Shown in pieces: positions 50,358 through 58,868 of a DNA stretch of 64,000 nucleotides. Below the pieces are notes generated by a model. The model ran no database searches. It was not told the DNA's origin and saw nothing but the letters and a program-made list of their open reading frames with translations. A program made the translations under genes and the position numbers. The stretch is from Caproicibacter sp046707225 (lineage in GTDB: Bacteria; Bacillota; Clostridia; Oscillospirales; Acutalibacteraceae): the NCBI RefSeq assembly GCF_046707225.1, contig NZ_JBJKOP010000051.1:1-64000 (forward strand), read 5' to 3'. The number at the start of each line of letters is the position of its first letter. The first letter of the stretch is position 1.

Positions 50358-51917
50358 TTACTCTAGAATGGGTTTGATCGTTTCAAGCTGGACATGAAGA
50401 TTGATATAAAACACGCCGTCCCATTGGAAAAACAAATCGTCGATCACGATATCGGCTCCCCGATAGCTGCCTCCGAACTTTTCGCGGATCAATTTGTTCA
50501 GGCGGTCCCTGAAATATTTTTCCACTGAGCCGCGGTTCCCGCCCAGCGCAAACGGATCGATCTGCCCCTTGGTTTCCGCCAGAAAGCTGCGCAGCACATT
50601 CGCCTGATAAAGCCAGTCGCAGACAATGCTGCGCATTTTGAATTCTTCCGACAGGCGGAATTTTTCCGCGTTCCCGAGGAAGCGGTTGTAATAGCTCGCG
50701 ATCACCGTCTGGGCAAGAACCACGCCGATGGTGTTCTGCGAAGTGTTCCAGCCGCCCACGGCCTGAACCTTTTGCAAAACGCCCGAGAGTGCCGCATAGT
50801 CCATAAACTCATTTTCACAGCCGTTGCAGACGGATACCTCCGCCAAGCCGACGGCCTTGCGATCGCTACGCGCGTAGTAGTCGATGTACCGAAGAAATTC
50901 ATGCATATTGCTGTGGCTTGTGAAGGTGAGGTCTTTCTCATCCTGATCCATCGACTCAATCATGTATTTCCCGGGAGAATTAACCGCCAGCATACAATCG
51001 GAGCGGTCCGGGCAGTCTTCCACGATTCCGCCTGCCGAAGTGATCTGCGACTTGATGCTTTCGTGGAGCGGACGGTCCTCATACAGCGGCACGACGGTCG
51101 GCCCCCACGTGGAAGAGTAGCGCACGTAGACCCGCGGAACATATTCCTTGATCAGGTTAAACACCCTCGCAAAGATCACGCAGCCGACCTCGTCGGCGCC
51201 CGGGTAAACAAACACCCGGTCCATGACCCTCCCGGCCCGCACCCTTTTCGCAATAGCGGCCTGGTCCATCGCGGCATATCCATATTCCGCCGTGTCGTCT
51301 TTCGGGATGGTCAGAACATCAAAAACGCCCTCTTTTACAAGATCGACGCAGCGGAGGTTGGTAAAGCGGTCTACTTCCCGGCGGGCGAGAAAATCGTTCA
51401 GATACTCTTCCGGAACAGTGCCGTCCAGCCGCCGCAGCTCCGCTTTTTCCTCGTCGCTTGCGTGGCCCCGGCCAATCTTGTCGGTAAGGTAGGCAATCCG
51501 CCAGATGCCTCTGCCGTATTTCGCCCAGTAGTCCGGGTCTTCATGCGAGTCGTTGCAGGCGGCGACCCTTGCCACCAGGTTAAACGCGTGGATTTTAAGA
51601 CCCGGATTATTTTTTTTCAGCCTTCTGAAATTTTCAAGGGTCTTTTCACACTCCTCGCGGGTCCGGTGATGCGTTCTGGAATTGACGATGTTTCCGTAAA
51701 TCAGGGTATCCACGGAAAGAATCGCGTATTCGCATGCCGGAGCGTTTTGAAACACCCACTGCCAGATTCGCCCGTAATCCGCCGGAATCTTCAGCTTCCC
51801 CATCATTTCGCACGGCGGCACAAGGAGCTCGATCCCATCGGTCATCTCCGCCAATAGCCGGGGAAACGCGTAGTTGCACGCTCTTTCATCCAGCGGAACG
51901 TAAAGCACTTTACTCAT
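50358..51917 (-). CDS. DUF4127-family protein
   Basis: A 519-residue protein of the DUF4127 family (VLYVPLDERACNYAFPRLLA start, LLVPPCEMMG, SVDTLIYGNIVNSR, NLVARVAAC, VYPGADEVGC, YSSTWGPTVVPLYEDRPL, NTSQNTIGVVLAQ). The biochemical function of this family is not known to me. Here it is the first gene of the nanE-nagB-SGNH operon, behind the promoter at 52011, which it shares in sequence with the importer operon. A carbohydrate-catabolic role is therefore likely. No signal peptide is visible. Confidence 0.85.
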   Translation of the reverse strand: MSKVLYVPLDERACNYAFPRLLAEMTDGIELLVPPCEMMGKLKIPADYGRIWQWVFQNAPACEYAILSVDTLIYGNIVNSRTHHRTREECEKTLENFRRLKKNNPGLKIHAFNLVARVAACNDSHEDPDYWAKYGRGIWRIAYLTDKIGRGHASDEEKAELRRLDGTVPEEYLNDFLARREVDRFTNLRCVDLVKEGVFDVLTIPKDDTAEYGYAAMDQAAIAKRVRAGRVMDRVFVYPGADEVGCVIFARVFNLIKEYVPRVYVRYSSTWGPTVVPLYEDRPLHESIKSQITSAGGIVEDCPDRSDCMLAVNSPGKYMIESMDQDEKDLTFTSHSNMHEFLRYIDYYARSDRKAVGLAEVSVCNGCENEFMDYAALSGVLQKVQAVGGWNTSQNTIGVVLAQTVIASYYNRFLGNAEKFRLSEEFKMRSIVCDWLYQANVLRSFLAETKGQIDPFALGGNRGSVEKYFRDRLNKLIREKFGGSYRGADIVIDDLFFQWDGVFYINLHVQLETIKPILE

Positions 51918-52010
51918 ATTCGCAAATCCCTTTCCAAAATCATTTCAGCTTTCGGCACTGCTGTTTGATTGCTCCGCGGAACCGCGGAAGCCGCGTCAAT
52001 TTCTTTTTAC

Positions 52011-52038
52011 AGTATAGCACAATAAAATATTTTTTCAA
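52011..52038 (-). promoter_or_regulatory. Promoter of the DUF4127-nanE-nagB operon
   Basis: On the minus strand TTGAAA (52038-52033) and TATACT (52016-52011), 16 bases apart, with a TGTGC before the -10. The plus-strand sequence from 52011 is nearly identical to that from 63230 upstream of the importer operon. The rest of the 383-base gap (51918-52300) is very AT-rich. Confidence 0.75.
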
Positions 52039-52254
52039 TTATTACCGGAATATTTTTTTATTTTTCTGTTTTTTATCTTGTATTTTGCATTATAAAAGAA
52101 TATTATTTAAAATATCTTTTACATTAAAAAATATTTCTTTTATTTTATATCTTTTGTTTTGCTTTTGTAAGAAATAACAAATTTCTTCTCGTGATTTTTA
52201 TCAATTTCGGGATTATTTTTCTCAAATACAATTTAAAAAAATTTTTCAATCCCT

Positions 52255-52260
52255 TATAAT
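52255..52260 (+). promoter_or_regulatory. -10 box of the ROK kinase/RpiR operon
   Basis: TATAAT without a good -35, 40 bases before the TTG start at 52301 and right next to an inverted repeat. Confidence 0.5.
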
Positions 52261-52264
52261 GAAG

Positions 52265-52282
52265 TCAGCATTGCTATGCTGA
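52265..52282. promoter_or_regulatory. Candidate operator at the ROK/RpiR start site
   Basis: TCAGCAT and ATGCTGA are perfect 7-bp arms around TGCT, four bases after TATAAT. The location around the expected transcription start suits repression. Confidence 0.5.
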
Positions 52283-52300
52283 AGGACGGAAGGTGTTTTC

Positions 52301-53218
52301 TTGAGAATCGCAGCTCTCGATATCGGCGGAACCGCCGTCAAATTCTGCCTGTATGACAGCCGGTGCGGCTTTGTAAAAGAGGACGTCCGCGAGACGCCGA
52401 CAAACGCGGAACTCGGCGGGAAGGCCGTGCTGGAACAGGCGATGAACCTCGCCGCCGGGCTGAAGTGCTTTGACGCGATCGCAGTCAGCACCGCTGGCCA
52501 GGTAAATCCGGAGACCGGAGCTATCATTTACGCGACCGACAACATTCCGGGTTACACCGGAATACAGCTGAAAAGGGAGCTTGAAACGCGCTTTTGCGTT
52601 CCCGCTTTCGTGGAAAACGACGTAAACGCCGCGGCTCTCGGCGAAGCGGCCGCGGGGGCCGGACGCGAATACGCCTCTTTTCTGTGCCTTACCTACGGGA
52701 CCGGAATCGGCGGCGCCATTATTCTGAACCGCGAGGTTTACCGCGGCAATTCCTTTTCCGCCGGTGAAATGGGGCACATGATCACCCACGCCGGCGGGCT
52801 GCCGTGTACCTGCGGGAACCGCGGATGCTATGAGCAATATGCCTCCTCCTCCGCACTGATTCGTTCGGTTCGGGAACAAACCGGCAGGAGCCTAAACGGC
52901 AGGGAGATTTTCAAACTGCTGAAAAGCGATTCCCGCATCGAGCGCGCGGTCTCCGCCTGGATCGACGAAATTCTCTACGGGCTTGTTTCCCTGATCTATA
53001 TTTTCAATCCGCCGGCCGTCATTTTAGGCGGCGGAATCATGAACGAGGACTTTCTCTGCGACAGCGTCCGGCAGCGGATCGGCGGTCTTCTCATGCCAAG
53101 CTTCCGCGGAGTCGAAATTTTAAAAGCTTCACTTGGAAACACCGCCGGATTGCAGGGCGCGATTTGGCTGGCGGAAAGAAGCCTGAAGGAGAGAGGTTGC
53201 GCCGATCATGCTGTATGA
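52301..53218 (+). CDS. ROK-family sugar kinase, probable N-acetylmannosamine kinase
   Basis: A 305-residue ROK protein lacking the N-terminal helix-turn-helix of ROK repressors. ALDIGGTAVKF is the ATP phosphate loop, ENDVNAAALGEA has the catalytic Asp, TYGTGIGGAII binds ATP, GEMGHMIT carries the zinc-binding His, and CTCGNRGCYE (cysteines at 169, 171 and 176) completes the zinc site. The combination with nanE and nagB suggests that ManNAc is phosphorylated (NanK role), though GlcNAc or glucose cannot be excluded. TTG at 52301 is preceded by GGAAGGTG. The stop overlaps the RpiR gene. Confidence 0.9.
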   Translation: MRIAALDIGGTAVKFCLYDSRCGFVKEDVRETPTNAELGGKAVLEQAMNLAAGLKCFDAIAVSTAGQVNPETGAIIYATDNIPGYTGIQLKRELETRFCVPAFVENDVNAAALGEAAAGAGREYASFLCLTYGTGIGGAIILNREVYRGNSFSAGEMGHMITHAGGLPCTCGNRGCYEQYASSSALIRSVREQTGRSLNGREIFKLLKSDSRIERAVSAWIDEILYGLVSLIYIFNPPAVILGGGIMNEDFLCDSVRQRIGGLLMPSFRGVEILKASLGNTAGLQGAIWLAERSLKERGCADHAV

Positions 53219-54065
53219 CATATTCGCCAAAATCAAGTCATGTGACAAAGTGTTTACCAAGGCCGAACGCAAGGTGGCCAATTTTGTGCTGGAGTTCCCG
53301 CGGGAAGCCCTTTATATGTCGATTACGGACCTGGCGTCCCGCTGCGGCGTCGGCGACACCTCGGTTTTCCGTTTCTGCAAAACCCTGAAGCTCAACGGAT
53401 ACCAGGATTTCAAGATGACGCTCGCGCAGTCGCTGAGCAGCAGCGAAGGCGCATACAGCATGACTCTCTCCGACGAAATCAATCTCGGAGACTCCACGGA
53501 CGAGGTCTGCCGAAAGCTGCTGCGCACCGATATCGACGCTCTGAACCAAACGCTGGACAGGATGGACCCGAACGATATCCGGCGGGCGGTAGATATGATT
53601 AAAGACGCGCGCATGATTCACTTTTTCGGCGTTGGTTCTTCCGGCATCACGGCGCTTGAGGCGAAAAATAAATTCGCGCGGATTCTGCCCAACGTCGCCT
53701 CCACTCAGGATTCCCACATGCAGGCCATGTCCTCCGCCCTGCTGAACGAGCGCGACCTTGCGATCGCCTTCTCCTATTCCGGCTCCACGAAAGACGTCAT
53801 CGAGATTTTAAAGCGCGCAAAGCAGAATAAAGCCAAAACGATCTGCGTCACCCATTACGCGGAATCCCCCATGACCGCTTACGCCGACATCGTCCTGCTG
53901 TGCAGCGCGAACGAAGGGCCGTTCCAGGGCGGATCCCTCTCCGCGAAAGTCGCCCAGCTTTACCTGCTTGACGTGTTGTATACGGAATATTTCAAGCAGA
54001 ATTTTGCCATATGCGACTACAATAAAAAGCTTACGACCCAATCCATTGCTTCTAAGCTTCTGTAG
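53208..54065 (+). CDS. RpiR-family regulator of the amino-sugar locus
   Basis: A 285-residue regulator with an N-terminal helix-turn-helix (SITDLASRCGVGDTSVFRFC) and a SIS domain (about 125-260: HFFGVGSSGITALEAKNKF, IAFSYSGSTKDVIE). Binding of a sugar phosphate such as ManNAc-6-P or GlcNAc-6-P is likely by family. Translation is coupled to the ROK kinase gene by an 11-base overlap. It probably controls this operon and the two operons with the shared promoter sequence. Confidence 0.9.
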   Translation: MLYDIFAKIKSCDKVFTKAERKVANFVLEFPREALYMSITDLASRCGVGDTSVFRFCKTLKLNGYQDFKMTLAQSLSSSEGAYSMTLSDEINLGDSTDEVCRKLLRTDIDALNQTLDRMDPNDIRRAVDMIKDARMIHFFGVGSSGITALEAKNKFARILPNVASTQDSHMQAMSSALLNERDLAIAFSYSGSTKDVIEILKRAKQNKAKTICVTHYAESPMTAYADIVLLCSANEGPFQGGSLSAKVAQLYLLDVLYTEYFKQNFAICDYNKKLTTQSIASKLL

Positions 54066-54099
54066 CCGCGGCCCCTTTCGCGGGCCGGACACCCCCGAC

Positions 54100-54133
54100 G
54101 CGCGGGCGGAATACGCCGGTTTTCCGCCCGCGC
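54100..54133. terminator. Bidirectional terminator between the RpiR and GH20 genes
   Basis: GCGCGGGCGGAA and TTCCGCCCGCGC are perfect 12-bp arms around 10 bases, between convergent genes. The following TTCGTCTTTG is only weakly T-rich. Confidence 0.7.
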
Positions 54134-54143
54134 TTCGTCTTTG

Positions 54144-56048
54144 CTACAGGTGCGCAAGGGTATTCTGCGAAACAATTTTACGGTATGAATTGCAGCAAAC
54201 GTATACCTCGTCGGAGAAGTCGCCCTCCGTAAACGGAAGCGGATCCTCCTCCAGCTCTTCCACGGCAGAGATTCTGTGACCAAGGTAATCGGCAAGCCGC
54301 GCCGTCGCCGTATCGATGCGGCCGGCAAGCCCGCCGAGACGAATATCCATGATCTCGAACCCCTGCCCTTTGTTTTCGTAAAACCAGACCCGCGCGAACT
54401 GCTTTTGAAACGTCAGCACATCCTCTTTCAGACGCGGCAGAGTCGTTTGAACGATTTCTCTCAGTTTTTCGTCGTCCCTTCCCCGGTACGCACTGCGAAT
54501 CTCGGAACCCAGCGCAGCCTTTTGGCCCAGAACGCGCGCAAGGGAGGCATACATGCGAAACAGGAGGGAATAGCGGCCCGCCCTCCCCGCAATTTCCAGC
54601 AGGCGCTTTTCGCACGCGGTATAGTGGGATGCAATTTCCGGCTTGTCGAAATACCGGTCAAGAGCTCCGAGCAAAAGATCCTGATAAAGAATCTGCTTGG
54701 ACGGATTGCGAGTTTTCAGGTTCGGATTTTCACAGCCGGGGAGAATGTCAAGCTGTTCTATCTCACAAAAATCGTCGAGGGAAAGCCCCGTCAGGAATTC
54801 GCACCGGCGGCTGACGGCGGCTTTGTCGGAAGGTTCGCCGAAGCAGCGCTCGCCAAACAGGATGATGCCGGGCAGAATTGTCTCAACCGGCGTCTCCGCA
54901 CCGTCGTCGGCCCACGCCGTCGCCATGATTTCGCTGACCCTGTGCCGTTCGCACGCGGCAAGCGCGGCGTTTGAGGAGACAAAAGTTTTGGAATAGCCCG
55001 GCACAAATCCCATCCAGCGCCACACCCCGCCGGCAAAAATAATCCGGTTGGGAAAGCCGTCCCGCATGGCCAGCAGCTCATCATATTCCTTTTCCCTGTC
55101 GTGGTAGTAATCCCAGAAGACAAGGCTCATGTTTTCCGGCACCCGCGCGAGATCCTCCCGGCTCAGCCGAATATCCGTGTTGTAATACTCGTGATTGGCG
55201 TCATGCGTGCGGTAAAACATGTCGTCGCACATGATCGGAGACATCCCGTATTTACTGACAATCCCGTTCACGCGGTTCAGGTGCCGCAGCATCAGCTGAA
55301 ACTGGTTTTCAAACCCGTGCTTTCTCAGGTAGGCCCCGGTCCCGAGCGCCATTGCTTCATCCATGCCGATATTGATCTTCTTTGTGCGGAACGTGCGCTT
55401 CATTGTCGCAATCATCGCTTCGATCAGTCGGTAGGTTTCCTCTTCCCCGACAAGCAAAATGTCGTCGGTATCCCTCATCGATGCGGCATATCCCCACTGA
55501 AGCGCGTTTTTCAGGTGCGCGAGCGTCTGAATCCAGGGAACGGCCTCAATGCCGAGGGAGTGCGCAAAGCCGTCGATCTCCCTGAGTTCGTTCAGGGAAT
55601 ACCGGCCGCGCAGATAACCGAAATACGGGTAACCCGGCAGCTCGTAGGTGTCTTCCATGTACAGGTAGCAGCGATTGTGCCCCGCCAAAGCCATGAAACA
55701 CAGCAGGCGTTTCAACTCGTCTACCGTGCACACGGCGTTTCTGGAAAGGTCGATCATTGTGGAGCATCCTTCAAACCGCGCGGTCTCCTGCTTTTGAAAG
55801 TCCCGTTGAGTCCTGTGCTGCAGCAGGATGGAAAGCGCGCGAAAAAACGCGGCCGTTTCCCGGTACGCGATGCGCAGTCCGTTTTTCGTGCCGACCCTGA
55901 GGGAAACCGGAGCGTTTTCCCCAAGGCGCTCCACAGCGATGCTGATTTTCTCCTCCTCCGGCACGCCGGGAAAAGAATAATACTCCAGAAGGTTTTTCAG
56001 GCCCGGTTCCACCTCTCCGGTAACGCCTGACAGCTGAATGTTCGTCAT
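54144..56048 (-). CDS. Glycoside hydrolase family 20-like hexosaminidase (cytoplasmic)
   Basis: A 634-residue protein with a short N-terminal alpha/beta domain (1-90), a (beta/alpha)8 barrel (about 95-420) and a helical C-terminal domain. The GH20 acid/base pair is visible as Asp230-Glu231 in INIGMDEAMALG. Other barrel motifs are MIDLSRNAV, CYLYMEDTYELPGYPYFGYL, IEAVPWIQTLAH and ATAWADDGAET. No signal peptide is present, so it would act inside the cell on imported beta-linked N-acetylhexosaminides, similar in layout to hexosaminidase-D-type enzymes. It is on the minus strand behind the three paralogous genes and the importer. Confidence 0.85.
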   Translation of the reverse strand: MTNIQLSGVTGEVEPGLKNLLEYYSFPGVPEEEKISIAVERLGENAPVSLRVGTKNGLRIAYRETAAFFRALSILLQHRTQRDFQKQETARFEGCSTMIDLSRNAVCTVDELKRLLCFMALAGHNRCYLYMEDTYELPGYPYFGYLRGRYSLNELREIDGFAHSLGIEAVPWIQTLAHLKNALQWGYAASMRDTDDILLVGEEETYRLIEAMIATMKRTFRTKKINIGMDEAMALGTGAYLRKHGFENQFQLMLRHLNRVNGIVSKYGMSPIMCDDMFYRTHDANHEYYNTDIRLSREDLARVPENMSLVFWDYYHDREKEYDELLAMRDGFPNRIIFAGGVWRWMGFVPGYSKTFVSSNAALAACERHRVSEIMATAWADDGAETPVETILPGIILFGERCFGEPSDKAAVSRRCEFLTGLSLDDFCEIEQLDILPGCENPNLKTRNPSKQILYQDLLLGALDRYFDKPEIASHYTACEKRLLEIAGRAGRYSLLFRMYASLARVLGQKAALGSEIRSAYRGRDDEKLREIVQTTLPRLKEDVLTFQKQFARVWFYENKGQGFEIMDIRLGGLAGRIDTATARLADYLGHRISAVEELEEDPLPFTEGDFSDEVYVCCNSYRKIVSQNTLAHL

Positions 56049-56127
56049 GCCGCTCGCCCTTTCTCATTGTTGGATTCCATCCGGGTCGGAAACGGGGCAA
56101 ATAAAGATTCCGCCCGCCGCGGACCGG

Positions 56128-57072
56128 TCAGCGATTCATATTCAGGTCGATTTTCGTTTCGGAGTCCTTTTTGACCTGTGTCACCGTCGTGGTCACATAT
56201 GGAATAGAGCTCGTCTTGTCGGGCCACATATACCGGTCCGCCGTGCGGTCCGCCGTCCACGGATGGCTTCCGGAATCGTTGTAGAGACAGAGATCCGAGC
56301 CGACGATGTTTTTCATATATAGATCTTCATCCGTGTTGTAAAGGGTGATCTGCTCCCAGTCGGTCGACGGCACTTTTTTTGTGTCCAGACGGACATCCTC
56401 GGGAAAATCCATTGCGTAGTCCTGGTAAACCGCCAGGTTGCCGCCGTCTTTTTTCGCATAGTACAGTGTAAAGGTCTTGGAATCGACCTGCCTGTTTTTC
56501 TCCGTCACGTCGAAAATCGTGAGCGTGACCTGTTCGTCCTTTTGGGAGGCATCCAGCACAAGCTTATAATCGTGGGTCATATCGAGTTCTGCCGAAGACT
56601 CCCACCACTGGTCCTCATCCGGCGGGACGGAGTAGCGGTTGACACAGGCGTGACATTTGCCGGTGCTCCCGATGAAGCCGAGACCGGCGTCGATGCAGTT
56701 GACCCACTGGTTTTCCTTGCCGTTGTAGACATCCATGCCGAGGAAAGCATACCCGTTCAGGCTTTTTCCGTCGCTTTTGCGCACAAGGTTTACTTTCATC
56801 CGGCTGACCTTGATCACCTGAGAAGCTTTGTTGTAACCTTCTTTTGAATAGACAACGTAAGCCGGCCCGTCGTTGTCCCCCATCTTATCGCCGTTGTTCT
56901 CCCAGGTCAGATTCGTCCATAAGCCGTTCGTTTCGCTGTTGACGCCGGAAGAAACCGATTTGGATGCCGCCGCGGGACTCTCCGTCGCCGCAGAGTTCCC
57001 CGAGCAGGAGGACAAAAAGAGAAGGCAGGCCGCCCCAAGTATCAGTGTTTTCAGCTTTACTTTCTGTCGCAT
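56128..57072 (-). CDS. Lipoprotein of unknown family, paralogue 1 of 3
   Basis: A 314-residue lipoprotein (ILGAACLLFLSSCSG lipobox). The mature part from about 50 shares a pattern with the next two genes: LTWENNGDKMGDNDGPAYVV, YNKASQVIKVSRMKVNLVRK, AFLGMDVYNG, WVNCIDAGLGF, CHACVNRY, WWESSAELDMTHDY, LTIFDVT, MDFPEDV and SGSHPWTADRTADRYMWP. I know no named family. The beta-rich pattern, many Trp and a lipid anchor suggest surface binding of a carbohydrate. The ATG at 57072 follows AAGGGGAG. It is 14 bases after paralogue 2. Confidence 0.75.
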   Translation of the reverse strand: MRQKVKLKTLILGAACLLFLSSCSGNSAATESPAAASKSVSSGVNSETNGLWTNLTWENNGDKMGDNDGPAYVVYSKEGYNKASQVIKVSRMKVNLVRKSDGKSLNGYAFLGMDVYNGKENQWVNCIDAGLGFIGSTGKCHACVNRYSVPPDEDQWWESSAELDMTHDYKLVLDASQKDEQVTLTIFDVTEKNRQVDSKTFTLYYAKKDGGNLAVYQDYAMDFPEDVRLDTKKVPSTDWEQITLYNTDEDLYMKNIVGSDLCLYNDSGSHPWTADRTADRYMWPDKTSSIPYVTTTVTQVKKDSETKIDLNMNR

Positions 57073-57086
57073 ACAAACGCTCCCCT

Positions 57087-57890
57087 TCACCGGTTCATAT
57101 CCAGCTCAATGATCAGTTCGCGGTCCTTTTGCACGTTATAAACCGTTGTGCAGACATAATTGATTTTTCTTGTCCGATCCGGCCACAGAAAGCGCTCTTC
57201 GGTGCATTCCTCCGTCCACGGGCGGCTTCCGCACGGGCCGTAAAGCGTCGCTTCCGAAATTCGGATATTTTTCAGGTAAAGATTCTCGTTCTCATTGTAT
57301 GCCATCACATGATCCCAGTCCCTGAAATCATGCTCCCGCTTATCGTCGCAGACGTCATCCGGGAAATCAATCGCGTAATCCTGATAATAAGCCGTGTTGC
57401 TTCCATCCGGAAGAGTTCCCTTCATAGGAAAGCTTTTGCTGTCTACGGTTTTGTTTCCCGCGGTAATGTCAATAATTGTGAGTTTCAGCCAATTCGCTTT
57501 TTCAGAGGTATCCAGAACGATTTCGAAATCGTGCGTCCGGTCAAGCTCTTCCTGCGATTCCCACCAGGATTTTTCACCGTCCTCCACCATAAAACGGTTT
57601 ACAAACGCGTGAAATCCGCCGTCCGACCCTCGAAAGGCAAGGCCGGCGTCCGCGCAGTTCATCCATTCGCCCGTTGCCCCGTCATAAATATCTATGCCGA
57701 GAAACAGGTACGCGTTCACCGTTTTCCCGTCGCTCCTGCGGACAAGGTTTTGTTGAATCCCGCTGACAGCGACCGCTTCGGACGCCTTGTAATAGCCCCT
57801 GTTGGAATAGACCACATAGGCCGGGCCGTCGTTGTCGCCGACTTTGCCGCTGTGATTTTTCCATGTAAGATTTGTAAAAATCCGATCCAT
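57087..57890 (-). CDS. Paralogue 2 of 3, without signal peptide
   Basis: A 267-residue protein that starts directly at the conserved domain (MDRIFTNLTWKNHSGKVGDN) with no lipoprotein signal. It is clearly homologous to its neighbours (YVVYSNRGYYKAS, AYLFLGIDIYDG, WMNCADAGLAF, WWESQEELDRTHDF, MAFP-like AIDFPDDV, CGSRPWTEECTEERFLWPDR). Only 29 bases separate it from paralogue 3, leaving no room for an alternative signal sequence. The ATG has AAAGG nine bases upstream. It may be cytoplasmic or a product of duplication that lost its signal. Confidence 0.7.
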   Translation of the reverse strand: MDRIFTNLTWKNHSGKVGDNDGPAYVVYSNRGYYKASEAVAVSGIQQNLVRRSDGKTVNAYLFLGIDIYDGATGEWMNCADAGLAFRGSDGGFHAFVNRFMVEDGEKSWWESQEELDRTHDFEIVLDTSEKANWLKLTIIDITAGNKTVDSKSFPMKGTLPDGSNTAYYQDYAIDFPDDVCDDKREHDFRDWDHVMAYNENENLYLKNIRISEATLYGPCGSRPWTEECTEERFLWPDRTRKINYVCTTVYNVQKDRELIIELDMNR

Positions 57891-57919
57891 ACCGTTCGGC
57901 CTTTCTTTTGGTAATCATG

Positions 57920-58852
57920 TTAATGGTTCAGGTCAATATTCACGGTTTCTTCGTCATCTTTCTGAACCGACTGCAGCGTAATGCAGGGATATTGAATTCC
58001 GGATGCTTTCGTTGGCCAGAGAAAACGGTCTTTGGTGCGGTCCGCCGTCCACGGATGGCTGCCGGAGGCATCGTAAAGAGCCGCATCCTTCAGAACAGCA
58101 TTTTTAAAATAAAGCCCCTCGCCGGTGTTGTACTTCAGCACTTCCGCGTAATCCGTGCTGGCCCGCCCCGCAGGATCCATGCAGATGTCCGGCGGAAACG
58201 CCATTGAAACGCAGTCGTAGTAAGAGGTCGTGCTGCCGTCTGCTTTCGAGTAATAAAGGCCCAATGTCTTGGAATCGACCATTTTGTCCCCCGCCGTCAC
58301 ATCAAAAACACGCAGGGTGATCTGCTCGTCTTTCTGCGAGGAATCCAAAACCAGCCTGTAGTCGTGGGTTTCGTCGAGATTCACGGAGGATTCCCACCAT
58401 TTCGATTCGTCCGGATCGGCCAGGTAGCGATTTGCGCAGGCATGCCACTTTCCGCCGTTGCCGGAGCGGAGCAGGCCGGCGTCCACGCAGTTGGTCCACT
58501 GTGTTCCGCCGCGGTAGACGTCGATGCCAAGGAACGCATAAGCGTTGATAAATTTTCCGTCGGATTTTCGGTCCAGATTTGTTTTCGCCCTGCTGAGGCA
58601 GAAAACCGCCGAAGCCTTTCGGTAGCCGACCTTCGAGTAAACGGAATAGCCGGGGCCGTCCTCAGGTCCGTCCTTAATCCCGCTGTTCGTCCAGTGCAGA
58701 TTATCCTGCGGAACCTCCGCTGCGGACGAAGAGGAGGAAATTCCCGGCTGAGAACCGTTTTCCGCCGGTGAAACGACACCCGCTTTGCCGGAGCAGGCCG
58801 TGCAGAAAAGCAAAAGGGCAAGGCAAATGCTTGCCAATCCCAACTTTTTCAA
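57920..58852 (-). CDS. Lipoprotein of unknown family, paralogue 3 of 3
   Basis: A 310-residue lipoprotein (LASICLALLLFCTACSG). The mature domain repeats the pattern of paralogues 1 and 2: SVYSKVGYRKASAVFCLSRA, AFLGIDVYRGG, WTNCVDAGL, KWHACANRY, KWWESSVNLDETHDY, LRVFDVTAG, MAFPPDI, SGSHPWTADRTKDRFLWP. It starts with TTG at 58852 after GGTGGGGG. Its place between the GNAT gene and the other paralogues, in the operon with the sugar importer and hexosaminidase, points to glycan capture. This is inference. Confidence 0.75.
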   Translation of the reverse strand: MKKLGLASICLALLLFCTACSGKAGVVSPAENGSQPGISSSSSAAEVPQDNLHWTNSGIKDGPEDGPGYSVYSKVGYRKASAVFCLSRAKTNLDRKSDGKFINAYAFLGIDVYRGGTQWTNCVDAGLLRSGNGGKWHACANRYLADPDESKWWESSVNLDETHDYRLVLDSSQKDEQITLRVFDVTAGDKMVDSKTLGLYYSKADGSTTSYYDCVSMAFPPDICMDPAGRASTDYAEVLKYNTGEGLYFKNAVLKDAALYDASGSHPWTADRTKDRFLWPTKASGIQYPCITLQSVQKDDEETVNIDLNH

Positions 58853-58868
58853 GCAACCCCCACCTTTT

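Noticed and set aside
50772..51857. 361-codon plus-strand ORF opposite DUF4127
   Set aside because: Antisense to a conserved protein, no promoter or ribosome site, no recognisable motif.
55101..56030. 309-codon plus-strand ORF opposite the GH20-like gene
   Set aside because: Shadow of the hexosaminidase; no start signals.
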